Source of the DNA: Lytechinus pictus
Taxonomy: Eukaryota; Echinodermata; Echinoidea; Temnopleuroida; Toxopneustidae
Length of the DNA: 64,000 bases
Direction: 5' to 3'
Assembly: GCF_037042905.1 (NCBI RefSeq)
Contig: NW_026974140.1
Coordinates: forward strand, 9,807,001 to 9,871,000
The notes beneath the pieces were generated by a model that made no database searches, was not told the origin of the DNA, and saw only the letters and a program-made list of their open reading frames with translations. Position numbers and translations under genes: made by a program. Positions 11,692 through 20,639 of the stretch are shown here, in pieces (the stretch's first letter is position 1; each line of letters starts with the position of its first letter).

Positions 11692-11892
11692 GGATAACCA
11701 GGGAATGGGGGGGGGGGTGCATACAAAAGGAAAGAGAGAAGGGTGAAATATTATATTATTTTCTGAATATGTCAAAATCTATCACAAATTTGGATGCCGA
11801 AATTTTTGCTCGCTCGCTCTTTTTTTAATTTTTTTATTTACGCAATACGCCATATCTAGCCCCCTCAAACTTTTTGGCTGATTACACCACTG
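11692..11892 (+). repeat. Family G element (poly-G start, GCTCGCTCGC core)
   Basis: Ordered parts: a G run, a purine-rich stretch, GTGAAATATTATATT, TCTATCACAAATTTGG, GAAATTTTTGCTCGCTCGCTC, then TACGCCATATCTAGCCCC and CACTG. The same order occurs at 36988-37215, and in reverse orientation near 21030, 39540 and 53650. Probably a short non-autonomous DNA transposon. Confidence 0.5.
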
Positions 11893-12160
11893 AGTAGGAG
11901 AGAGAGAGAAAAAAAAAGAGACAAGGGTATCGTTTACTGTTTTCAGTAACTCGTCTTTTTTGTCAGGAACTGTAAAGCCGCGCTCCTTTAATGATCACCC
12001 ATTCAAATACTCGGGTACATAAGGGATGACGCTGGTCTGGTGCGGATAAAACACCTAAATATCTCATGGCGCGGGCTATTTTAGCCAGCGCCAACCATAA
12101 ACTAAAATATATATATATGTTATATGTAGCCTGGTCTGGACCAGCGAGTAACTCGTACAA

Positions 12161-12232
12161 GCCGTGATCGTCTGAAGGTTTGGACATTGCGTTGTGGCCG
12201 CAATACCCCAGCTTCGAATCCTGGTCACGGCA
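12161..12232 (+). tRNA. tRNA-His(GTG), copy 3, degenerate (probable pseudogene)
   Basis: The anticodon arm TTGCG/TTGTGGC/CGCAA and both acceptor strands are intact, but several normally invariant positions are changed. A14 is replaced by G and A21 by T in the D loop (GAAGGTTT instead of AGAGGTTA), the variable loop reads TACC, and the T stem begins CCAGC, which places C opposite C at the highly conserved 53-61 pair and breaks the B box. A four-T run follows. It also lacks the conserved upstream motif seen before the other copies. I infer a decaying gene copy. Confidence 0.8.
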
Positions 12233-12416
12233 TTTTGATTCAAAATATTATTTTGTTTAACTATGATTTTTTGTAATTCATTTATCTCAAGACGTCATGT
12301 TAGATATTTAACATTTTCATGAATATATTTTTTTAGATTTTAAAGGTGAAAGCATGCCATTAAATAGATGAGAGCATTATACCCAGAAGCAGACTGTTGA
12401 TAATAATGATTCTAAT

Positions 12417-12638
12417 GGGACATTGCAAGAAACTTGCGATCAATTGCAAGTCGATTTTAGGTCCCTGAATCAATCATAAGTCTGGCAATAAGGCCTAATT
12501 GTAAATTTGCACTCAATTACTTGTCTACATTTTGAAGTTCAAATCGAATTGCTTATTGTGAAAATTAGTTGATCGTTTGTAAATTCGTTAATTTGTGAAG
12601 ATTTTCAATTGATTGCAAATATTTTCTTGCAACACCCC
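12417..12638. repeat. TTGCAAG-ended MITE, 222 bp
   Basis: The left end GGGACATTGCAAGAAACTTG and the right end (read in reverse GGGGTGTTGCAAGAAAATA) are inverted repeats, with further pairing of GATCAATTGCAAG against its counterpart. It lies between tRNA-His copies 3 and 4. No coding capacity. Confidence 0.6.
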
Positions 12639-12834
12639 ATGCATGTCATGCAGATAAGTTAGCATTGTGATGTATATTTTGAAAATAACTCATACAAAAG
12701 ATACCATGCATATCAGAAAGAGGGTGAAAGACATGAATAGAGATAGATATGTAATCATATGTGGAGAAAGAGAGAGTGAGAGGGAGAGGGAGAGAGGAAT
12801 ATTAGATTTAAAAAATAATTGAGCAATCATCTAA

Positions 12835-12906
12835 GCCGTGATCGTCTAGAGGTTAGGACATTGCGTTGTGGCCGCAATAACCCAGGTTCAAATCCTGGTC
12901 ACGGCA
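12835..12906 (+). tRNA. tRNA-His(GTG), copy 4
   Basis: Complete 72-nt cloverleaf with anticodon GTG and paired T stem CCAGG/CCTGG. The only difference from the consensus is A at position 57 of the T loop (TTCAAAT), a purine-for-purine change compatible with function. The terminator is a run of nine T. Upstream bases GCAATCATCTAA match the array motif. Confidence 0.95.
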
Positions 12907-13178
12907 TTTTTTTTTGGTATTTCTATTTTTTTCAATTCGCTATCTATTCATTTCTTTTAAATGTTTTTTAAAATTTATCTTATTTCAATTGGTCCACATA
13001 AGATACGACATTAACAAGTTATATTTTAATGTCAATCAATTTTGTTGAAGATCACGATATGAATATCAATGTTGATATGAATGCACAAAATTGGAGTTGT
13101 ATTTTTAACGTACATACGAAACCTGGGCAGATAGAAGAATTGAGATTATACGTACAAACAACAGATGCAATCACTCAA
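12907..13178. repeat. Duplicated spacer block D1, second copy
   Basis: Matches 6617-6902 over nearly its full length with small deletions, including TTTCAATTGGTCCACATAAG and ATTGGAGTTGTATTTTTAAC, and leads into an identical 12-base tRNA upstream motif. Confidence 0.85.
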
Positions 13179-13250
13179 GCCGTGATCGTCTAGAGGTTAG
13201 GACATTGCGTTGTGGCCGCAATAACCCAGGTTCGAATCCTGGTCACGGCA
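13179..13250 (+). tRNA. tRNA-His(GTG), copy 5
   Basis: Canonical 72-nt tRNA-His identical to copies 2 and 6 across the gene: D loop AGAGGTTA, anticodon GTG, T arm fully paired, discriminator A73. Six T follow. It lies 344 bp after the start of copy 4, reflecting the tandem unit. Confidence 0.97.
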
Positions 13251-13537
13251 TTTTTTCATATTTTCATTTTTTTTTTGCTATCCATTTCTTTTAAATGTTT
13301 TTGATTTCATTCCTTTCAATTGGTCCACAGAAGACACGGCATTAAAAACATAAAAAAGCTAAATATTTAATGTCAATCAATTTTGTTGAATCTCGCGATG
13401 AAGGCAATCGTGCCCAGGAGTATTTATGCACAAATTTGGCTTTGTATTCAGTTAACCTGAAGAAAAAAGACTGAATGAGAGATAGATAGATAGAGAGAAT
13501 AGAGATAAAGGTACAAACGAAGCTTATACTCACTCAA
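13251..13537. repeat. Duplicated spacer block D1, diverged third copy
   Basis: Retains TTTCAATTGGTCCACAGAAG and AATGTCAATCAATTTTGTTG from block D1, but its second half is rearranged and carries a GATA-rich purine stretch near 13471-13507. Confidence 0.7.
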
Positions 13538-13609
13538 GCCGTGATCGTCTAGAGGTTAGGACATTGCGTTGTGGCCGCAATAACCCAGGTTCGAATCCTG
13601 GTCACGGCA
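13538..13609 (+). tRNA. tRNA-His(GTG), copy 6
   Basis: Canonical 72-nt gene, same sequence as copies 2 and 5. Acceptor, D, anticodon and T stems are fully paired, and a six-T terminator follows. Downstream it switches to spacer block D2, which is shared with copy 7. Confidence 0.97.
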
Positions 13610-13829
13610 TTTTTTCTTCTTCAAATTATTATGTTTCTGCATTATTATTTATTCATCCCTTCTGGGGCTTTGAATTTTATGTTGTTTATTTTGTTTATTT
13701 TATTAGGTCGGAAGGAGACACGAAAGGAAATAATTAGAACCGTTTTAAATGTCATTCAATTTTGTTGAAATGATCGCAATGAATTAAAACCTTCACTAAC
13801 TGATCGCGCCTAAATAGTTGATGTTGCAA
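13610..13829. repeat. Duplicated spacer block D2, first copy
   Basis: About 220 bp that is essentially identical to 14780-15006, differing only in the length of the initial T run and the terminal A run. Similarity stops at the shared AAAAGTTG, where this copy joins block U. This indicates recent duplication or gene conversion. Confidence 0.9.
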
Positions 13830-14707
13830 AAAAGTTGTACAATATTTTTCCACTTTATTTAAAATGTTTGATGTGTACATCGCATCATTCACGGAACAAG
13901 CTATAAAAAATGTATGTAAAGCCCTTTATAATTTTCATACGACAATGAATGCAAAATTTTGAAATGGATAGTTAGAATTGCAAAAACTTATACTGGGTTA
14001 TCTAAATAGGATCACGTGTAAGATTTTTTTCTAACTTAAAGGAATGGTCCGGACTGAAAATATTTATATCTTAATACATAGAGTATAGGTTACTGAGCAA
14101 AATGCCGAAAATTTCATCAAAATCAGATAACAAATAATAAAGCTATTGAAGTTTAAAGTTTAGCAATATTTTGTGAAAACAGTCGTCATGAATATTCATT
14201 AGGTGGCCGGTTGTTGTCACATCTCCATCTTCCGTTTTCTTATGTTATTACATAAAATCATATTTTTTTCATTATTTCATACGTGTGTGAATAATATGTC
14301 TCCCTTATTATGAAATAAATTGCAGCAATAAATATCTAATGCACTAAATCAGTTGTCAATCCAATTTTTCTAGTTCTTGGAGGAAAAAAAATGAATAAAC
14401 CTAATTTCATATAATAAAATACAAAAGAACTAGTAGGGATGTGACATCATCAGCCCACCTAATGAAAATTCATAACGAGTGTTTTCACAAAATATTGCTA
14501 ATCTTTAAAATTCAATAACTTTGTTATTTGTTATCCTATTTTGATGAAATTTTCGGCATTTTGCTCAGTAAATTCTACTCTATTTATTAAGCTATAAATA
14601 CTTTCAGCGCGGACCATCCCTTTAAAACATGCCCTATCAACTTACGTGTTAAAGACCGATACGAGAGGTGTTCATGTAAGATACGTCATAATTGTGAAAT
14701 CAGTTAA
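13830..14707. repeat. Duplicated block U, second copy, interrupted by MITE
   Basis: 13830-14035 plus 14622-14707 align with 6251-6544. The interruption at 14040-14621 is exactly the TTAA MITE, so this copy is the occupied allele-like counterpart of the intact block upstream of tRNA copy 1. Confidence 0.85.
14040..14621. mobile_element. TTAA-flanked palindromic MITE (AGGGATGGTCC family), copy 2
   Basis: Same family as 7862-8412: ends AGGAATGGTCCGGACTGAAA and, in reverse, AGGGATGGTCCGCGCTGAAA, with long internal inverted similarity. TTAA is present on both sides (14036-14039 and 14622-14625), while the paralogous empty site at 6459-6462 has a single TTAA. The comparison shows insertion with duplication of TTAA only, as expected for a piggyBac-type transposase supplied in trans. 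No coding capacity. Confidence 0.9.
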
Positions 14708-14779
14708 GCCGTGATCGTCTAGTGGTTAGGACATTGCGTTGTGGCCGCAATAACCCAGGTTCGAATCCTGGTCACGGCA
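14708..14779 (+). tRNA. tRNA-His(GTG), copy 7
   Basis: Canonical 72-nt tRNA-His with D loop AGTGGTTA, anticodon GTG, intact B box and discriminator A. Nine T follow. The upstream 12 bases GAAATCAGTTAA are identical to those of copy 1, consistent with the shared block U. Confidence 0.97.
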
Positions 14780-15007
14780 TTTTTTTTTCTTCAAATTATT
14801 ATGTTTCTGCATTATTATTTATTCATCCCTTCTGGGGCTTTGAATTTTATGTTGTTTATTTTGTTTATTTTATTAGGTCGGAAGGAGACACGAAAGGAAA
14901 TAATTAGAACCGTTTTAAATGTCATTCAATTTTGTTGAAATGATCGCAATGAATTAAAACCTTCACTAACTGATCGCGCCTAAATAGTTGATGTTGCAAA
15001 AAAAGTT
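14780..15007. repeat. Duplicated spacer block D2, second copy
   Basis: Essentially identical to 13610-13829, see that entry. Beyond the A run it diverges into unrelated sequence starting GGAACTGTATCTG. Confidence 0.9.
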
Positions 15008-15335
15008 GGAACTGTATCTGTGTATGCCATTTTACATGCAATTAGAAAGAATAGCAGATATATGGAGAGTGAATGAGAGAAATGGGAAGAGAGAGAGAGA
15101 AAGAGACAGAGAGGGGTGGGGGTGTAGGAAGGCAGGCAGGGAGTAGTCTCCTGGGCAAACCCTTCCCTCGAGTTAAGGGTCTGAATGTGCAGCCTACTCA
15201 TGCCTTGTGTACTGAAGGCTCTGCATGGAACAGCAAGTTTTGTATGTGCTAGTCTTTGTGTGGTGGCACACTTGTTGATCAAAGTTCCAATCAGGGTCTG
15301 TGCCTGCAGACTAGGCAGGGAGGGAGCTAGATACA
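15008..15335. other. Purine-rich stretch and unique sequence
   Basis: A GA-rich low-complexity tract lies at about 15063-15118, followed by about 200 bp of higher GC content open in more than one frame, but no motif was recognised. Confidence 0.4.
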
Positions 15336-15523
15336 CAGTAAAGACGCTGTTTAAAATTTTATATGAGTTTAAGCTACATTGCTTAATTTAATTGAATTGA
15401 ATATTAAAAAATCAAACTTTGTTGTTTAAGATTTTAAATACTGGTTTAAATTGTTTAAACAACTACTGTAAGGTTCATATCGTAAACGAGGTTGGAAACA
15501 ATTTTGAACAGTGCTTTTACTGG
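15336..15523. repeat. GTTTAAAC-rich MITE (family T), copy 3
   Basis: Begins ACACAGTAAAGACGCTGTTT and ends TGAACAGTGCTTTTACTGG, imperfect inverted repeats, with an internal TTGTTTAAACAACTACTG. It lies 40 bp upstream of tRNA-His copy 8. Confidence 0.6.
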
Positions 15524-15563
15524 GCATAATTCAGATACAAACAATGCTTCTGTAATCATACGA

Positions 15564-15632
15564 GCCGTGATCTAGTGGTTAGGACATTGCGTTGTGGCCG
15601 CAATAACCCAGGTTCGAATCCTGGTCACGGCA
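15564..15632 (+). tRNA. tRNA-His(GTG), copy 8, D-arm deletion (probable pseudogene)
   Basis: Identical to the canonical gene except that three bases are missing after GCCGTGAT, giving a 69-nt copy. The deletion removes position 9 and half of the 5' strand of the D stem (GTCT reduced to CT) and shortens the A box. Acceptor, anticodon and T arms are intact and a four-T run follows. I expect a poorly transcribed or unstable product. Upstream GTAATCATACGA still resembles the array motif. Confidence 0.85.
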
Positions 15633-15904
15633 TTTTGTAGCACAATTCATTTTGTTTAAGATCATTATGAAATTCATTATTCATTTCATTAAGTCCACAG
15701 AAGACACAATATCGAAACAGTCAAACTTTTGAATATTGTTGAATATCATACAGGTGTGTCATTAACAATGAAATCCTGACCAGGAGGAATTGTACTCAGT
15801 AAGCGTCCATATCAAACGGAAAAAGCAAAACAGAAATAGGCACATGCAATATCATGAATATAGAGAAATTCTATAAGATAAAAACGACATATACAATCAT
15901 ATAA

Positions 15905-15976
15905 GCCGTGATCGTCTAGTGGTTAGGACATTGCGTTGTGGCCGCAATAACCCAGGTTCGAATCTTGGTCACGGCA
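15905..15976 (+). tRNA. tRNA-His(GTG), copy 9
   Basis: Complete 72-nt cloverleaf with anticodon GTG. One change in the 3' strand of the T stem (CTTGG instead of CCTGG) makes a G:U wobble at 52-62 and is likely tolerated. Five T follow. Upstream ACAATCATATAA matches the array motif. This is the last copy in the array. Confidence 0.94.
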
Positions 15977-16780
15977 TTTTTGTTTTGTACCAGCTCAATA
16001 TAGATCCAATTTGATTCTGTAAGATAGATAGACAATGATAGAGCACAACTTTTGTTATCTAGTCGTTTTTTTACCCCAGAAAGATGGAGTATAGGGCTAA
16101 TAATAAGCAAGTCACGTCCTGCTTGCATTTTGGTATTGACCCATTCATTTATTCCACGTTTCACCGGGATTAGTCATTCGTTTTCACTTCTTGTAGAAAC
16201 GTTTCTTTTCACCATCCCTCCCATTATGCATACTTCTTGCACAAGAGACCCCCACCCCGTCCAACAAATTTATAAACTGGAAAGTGGCATATTGAATGGA
16301 GGAAGGGGAGCGCAAGGGGAGGGGGTTCAAGGAATAGAAAATAAAAATCTTATCAAAAAGTGCGACTACACCTTACTTCACTCTGATCTTGCTATTCTTT
16401 CGAAACCGCTAAAGACAGCTCAACTCACTCGGGCATTCAACTTTAACTGGAGGTGTCACTGGCTATTCACCTATAGAAATCTCCACTTTATCATGAAAAT
16501 ATGATTTGCGTTCAATTCTAAGGGGCATGATTGACCTTCTTGGACCACACACTCTCCAAAACTGACCCCCTTTTATATTCCCAAATCAGGGAAATCAGGA
16601 AAGTTTGAAAGTAAAGTTACTTTCATATGAAAATATGAATCAATCCAAGCCGGATTATAATCATGGATGTACTCTTGCAAACACAAGAACATGACAAAGG
16701 GACCAATTTTGAATCAAGTCAAACATCTTAAGTCTACCCCCATTGTATGTATAAATATACAGTAGACACAGAGACATTTG
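15977..16780. other. No gene recognised
   Basis: Contains the longest open frame of the window (150 codons, 16052-16504, + strand), but its translation shows no known motif and an overlapping minus-strand frame is also open. I judge it a chance frame. Confidence 0.45.
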
Positions 16781-16781
16781 A

Positions 16782-17074
16782 GAGTTCTCGCAATACTACG
16801 CAGACGCTTTCTGGAACGTAGATAATCTATTGTCAAAAGCCCTACGTGACAAGGCAGTCTTTGTCGAAAATCGATGAATCAAAACAGCAGTGTCGTCCTG
16901 GACTCTGGACAAACGACATATTTGCAATTTTTTGTCCTGTCCGAATCTAAAGACGATGTGCTGTACCGGTCCACCAACTTTAGACAATGACCTATAAGTT
17001 GTCCATTGTGATTTGCGTTTTTTCAATAGATTCTCAACTTTCCAGAAAGCGGCTGCATATGGTTGCGGAAACTC
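16782..17074 (+). repeat. 300-bp foldback element, family F, copy 2
   Basis: Left end GAGTTCTCGCAATACTACGC and right end, in reverse GAGTTTCCGCAACCATATGC, continue as inverted repeats through CTTTCTGGAA and AATCTATTG. The whole unit aligns with the minus strand of 1911-2207. A 99-codon minus-strand frame runs across it but follows from the repeat. Confidence 0.7.
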
Positions 17075-18930
17075 GCTAATATCACGTCGTATCACACTAG
17101 CAAATTATATTAGCCGCGTCTTTTCATTTGTAATGGAGATTTCGAAGCCAAAATAAAAAATAACCTTTTACTAAGCAACTTCTAAATCTCACTAAAAATG
17201 GCTATTCCTATTCAGACAAGCTGTCCAATAATTGTACTGGTAATTCCTCTTTATTTCAATTTCATTTTTCCTTTGGTGTACCATGCGAATCGCATATACT
17301 CACACTGGATACCGGCGTATTACAAAATATTGTTATCATTAAGTATTACATATCTATATGTATATACAGTATATATATTTCTCCACAGATACCATCACAT
17401 CTCAAGTATAGAAGTAGGACCCGACTTTCACTTTAAAGATCAGATGGACCTTGGGGAGTAGATGGACTTCAGGTTGAACCTGCGTTCGGTCAGTCTAAAT
17501 TAATCCCCTTGCCACAGTGAGTAGCAAAGGTATCAACACGTCATTGAACCAATGTGTGTGCAATCAAATAAAATAAACCTTCAAATTCTAGGGTAGGGGT
17601 GAACTTATAACCTTTGACCTGCATACAAAAAGTACAGCCGACACTGGATACTTCATTTGATTTTATTTTGAGCGGACGTGCATTGTTCAATCCTTTGTTT
17701 CTAATGATTTTTGTGATAAAATATCACCGATATGCAAAAACGTGTTTAATTTTATATCAATGTACATGCTACTAAAAATGAATTCCACAAGAATATTTAT
17801 TTTGGACGGCTGCGAATTTTATGCGAGTAACAGTTTTTGTTAAAACATTTCTTATTTAACAAAATACAAAAAAAATCACAACAGTGTGAAATATGAATGA
17901 AAAAAAATAGACACAATTCATAGCAAATGGGCCTAAAATACCGTAAAACTGATTGTGTATGATTGTGAATTTAATTCTGTGTGTTTGTTTTGGGAAGGGT
18001 GGAAATAATAATTATGTAAAATGTTTGAGAAAATAATGTAAGAGAGCAATCAAAACGATCGATTTAGTCTGACTATTTTATCATTATAGTGTTCCTTGCA
18101 TTTTATGTCTTAGGTGAATTAAAAACATGTAATGGGAAATTATTTAATGAAAATTTAAGTTGTATAAGAGAGAGAGGACCCTCTATCCCCTATTTTCTCT
18201 CAAATCGACTTTGAAAAAAGGTAACGAGTCCTTGTATGACGATTTATATTTGATAGTTTCATTCTCCTTAGTATTTCGGATGAATAGGGGGAGGGGCGGG
18301 TGGAGGGGGGGGGGGTATACCAGTAACCCCTAGCATATCGTTGTATGGTTATACAATATACACCTTGCAATAAACAGTTTGCTTCATAGCCTTTGGTATT
18401 TGTCGAACATGTTCAATTATTGATTTATATCTTCCAGATTGACGTTTATTTAATATATATATGTTCATTAGTACAAAAAAATAGACGATATCTCTTTTTT
18501 ATTACACTCTTTAACCTATCGGAAACTCATGATTTCATGAAATCCTTCCATCGTATTAACATTTTTAAGATTTAGTCCTCCGATTCTTCTCAGAAAGGCC
18601 AGCAACCTTTGGCAATGATAAACTACAACAGGTGACCGTATTCGACAATGACCGCAAATGATCTATGAAATGAAACAATCTAAAAACGCACGAAACTGGT
18701 CAAAGCAAAGTCCAAACAATAATTCTTCATCTTCAAACAGGTGGATGGAGCATATAAATGCCAAGTTCTGTTTGTTCTGTTTACCCATGGACCTAGGTTT
18801 ATTGGAATTCTTTCTTTTCTCGCATTTTTCTTGGGGATTCTTATAAACACTACATTACTTGTCATGGTATAATATCAAGGACTGGTCATTCTGGTCAGGG
18901 GGGGGGGGGGTGTACCCTCCACACGTTGCC
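17075..18930. other. AT-rich, no gene recognised
   Basis: A hydrophobic 87-codon frame at 17198-17461 has no supporting context. A G run with preceding G-rich sequence lies near 18290-18315. Nothing else stands out. Confidence 0.45.
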
Positions 18931-19299
18931 TACTATGATGGGCCGTTCATGCCATAATCGGTTATTCATTTACTCACTCAAGGGAGTTAATGATTCGTTA
19001 TGGAGACCACCCCCCCCCCTTCCCCCTCACTGAAGTTTGATGTAAATCCACTCTGGTATATGAGAGGAGTGGTTGTTTAAAGAGTACTGGTGAGTGGTCG
19101 TATATCCACCCGAGTGGATGTACATCCAACTTCAGTGAGGGGGGGGGGGGTCTCCAAAACGATTCTAGCTCTCTGATTGAATAAAACTGTACAATCACTC
19201 ACTCTCCCAAGTAAGTGATGGTGAAATACGTAAAAATCATTCACTAATTCGAGTGAGTGAATAAATGACGGATTATGGCATGAACGTCCCGTCATAGTA
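18931..19299. repeat. Foldback element of about 369 bp
   Basis: The outer arms pair: TACTATGATGGGCCGTTCAT on the left against, in reverse, TACTATGACGGGACGTTCAT on the right, both followed by GCCATAATC. Inner arms (C run plus CCTCACTGAAGTTTGATGTA at about 19009-19045, and their reverse at about 19110-19152) also pair, so the whole unit can fold. No coding capacity. Confidence 0.7.
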
Positions 19300-20146
19300 T
19301 CCCTACTGCACACCTTCGTCCAGGAAAGGTGTTGGAAAGGGTCCCGTTTCGGGCACCCAAACGTCATCATCATCGTCTTTAGGAAAAGCCGGATTGCCTA
19401 TCTTTACAGCACTATTTATTTTTAATATCCATCTAGGGTTGTGGCATTTTCTCACTCTACCGCTTCCATGCATTTTTTTCACATCATGTTTTTATTGTCT
19501 TCTCTCAAATACAAGAACAATATAAATCTCAAAAGCAAATTTTACAACCACTATTGGTATCACAGAATTATACAATTGTATACAATACTTCGGGGTACAT
19601 ATCGATTGTTATTACAGTTTCTTTGAAAATCGGATCACAACGGATCGTGTAGTGTGCTCCGTGCTTTAGGTCTGTTGAGTGATCCAAAATGATCTAGGCA
19701 CACCACACCACCAAAATATATTCTTGAAAGTAAGCACCCACACCAGAGAAAGTTAACTCCGTGTAGAATACGTTGGTCACGAAACCTTGATTTCATGTAA
19801 ACCAGATTTCAGTCTCAGTCTTGAGTAATGTGACATTGGTGGAGCTACCCCAAATTGAATCTGTCACAATCAATAAAATCTCGCCAATTCGAGCTGTCTT
19901 TGTGACCTGTCAACATTTTCATAATGATATTGATTTTGTTGTTTTCCGTCTAAATATTTGTGTGTGTATGGGAGAGGGTGGGTGTCTGTACACTAAAATC
20001 AAATTTAGTAACAAAATGGAGAAGTTGTGTATGAAAAATGTGTAAAAATGATAACTTTGAAAATCGCATAAACAGATAACAGGATTACGCAATATTATAA
20101 TGAATTTTTTCAGACATGAGATCATCTCCTCCACCCTCATAATACG
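19300..20146. other. No gene recognised
   Basis: AT-rich sequence without a recognisable exon or repeat end. Confidence 0.4.
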
Positions 20147-20362
20147 GTTCAATGACATTACCTGCGACAATTTCTCCGCTGTAAATTTCACACACTTACG
20201 GATTTATCAACTTCAACCCTTGATTTATACACGACCCTATCCTAAACCTAACTCTAAACCAAACGTAAAACCCTAAACTGCAACCCTAACTGTTACGCTA
20301 TATCTTTAATAGACGAAATAAAGCGAGGAGCAATTGTCGCCAGAGCAAATGTCGTGTTACCC
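20147..20362. repeat. Foldback element with telomere-like interior (family Q), copy 2
   Basis: The right end GAGCAATTGTCGCCAGAGCA pairs in reverse with the left segment around GCGACAATTTCTCCGC. The interior 20226-20291 consists of degenerate CCTAAC and CCCTAAA units in one orientation. Copy 1 is at 11345-11541. Confidence 0.6.
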
Positions 20363-20401
20363 GTCAGACACATCGACATTTCTTCTAATACACCTATGCT
20401 G

Positions 20402-20489
20402 CAGCTACACTTGAAACTGACCGATGATATGGCAATCAAAATTACGTAGTAGCTTTGATCGAACTGAAGCCGTTTCGATGGTGTGACTG
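20402..20489. repeat. CAGTCACAC-type MITE
   Basis: Right end GTTTCGATGGTGTGACTG followed by TA; the left end CAGCTACACTTGAAACTGAC is degraded. The interior GATATGGCAATCAAAATTACG resembles the adjacent copy at 20516-20618, only 26 bp away. Confidence 0.6.
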
Positions 20490-20515
20490 TATGATTATAC
20501 ACATTACCATGGCTA

Positions 20516-20618
20516 CAGTCACACAAACGAAACCGACTCCAAACCGACAGACGATATGCCATTCGAAATAACGTCATATATTTTGATCGGTCTGGAGTCG
20601 GTTTCGTTCGTGTGACTG
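20516..20618. repeat. CAGTCACAC-type MITE, best preserved copy
   Basis: 103 bp flanked by TA on both sides. The ends are inverted repeats of about 25 bp: CAGTCACACAAACGAAACCG and the reverse of CGGTTTCGTTCGTGTGACTG. TA flanks and short length suggest a Tc1/mariner-type non-autonomous element (inference). Confidence 0.75.
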
Positions 20619-20639
20619 TATCATAAATGTGCAATCAAA

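Noticed and set aside
16052-16504. 150-codon open frame, the longest in the window
   Set aside because: No known motif, no promoter or splice support, and an overlapping minus-strand frame is open too. Length alone is not unusual in 64 kb.
16782-17095. 99-codon minus-strand frame
   Set aside because: It lies entirely within the foldback element that is repeated at 1911-2207, where the frame is not maintained.
17198-17461. Hydrophobic 87-codon frame resembling a membrane protein
   Set aside because: AT-rich DNA readily encodes F, I, L and Y runs; no supporting context.
20226-20291. True chromosomal telomere or telomere junction
   Set aside because: The units are degenerate, short and enclosed in a foldback element, with normal sequence on both sides.
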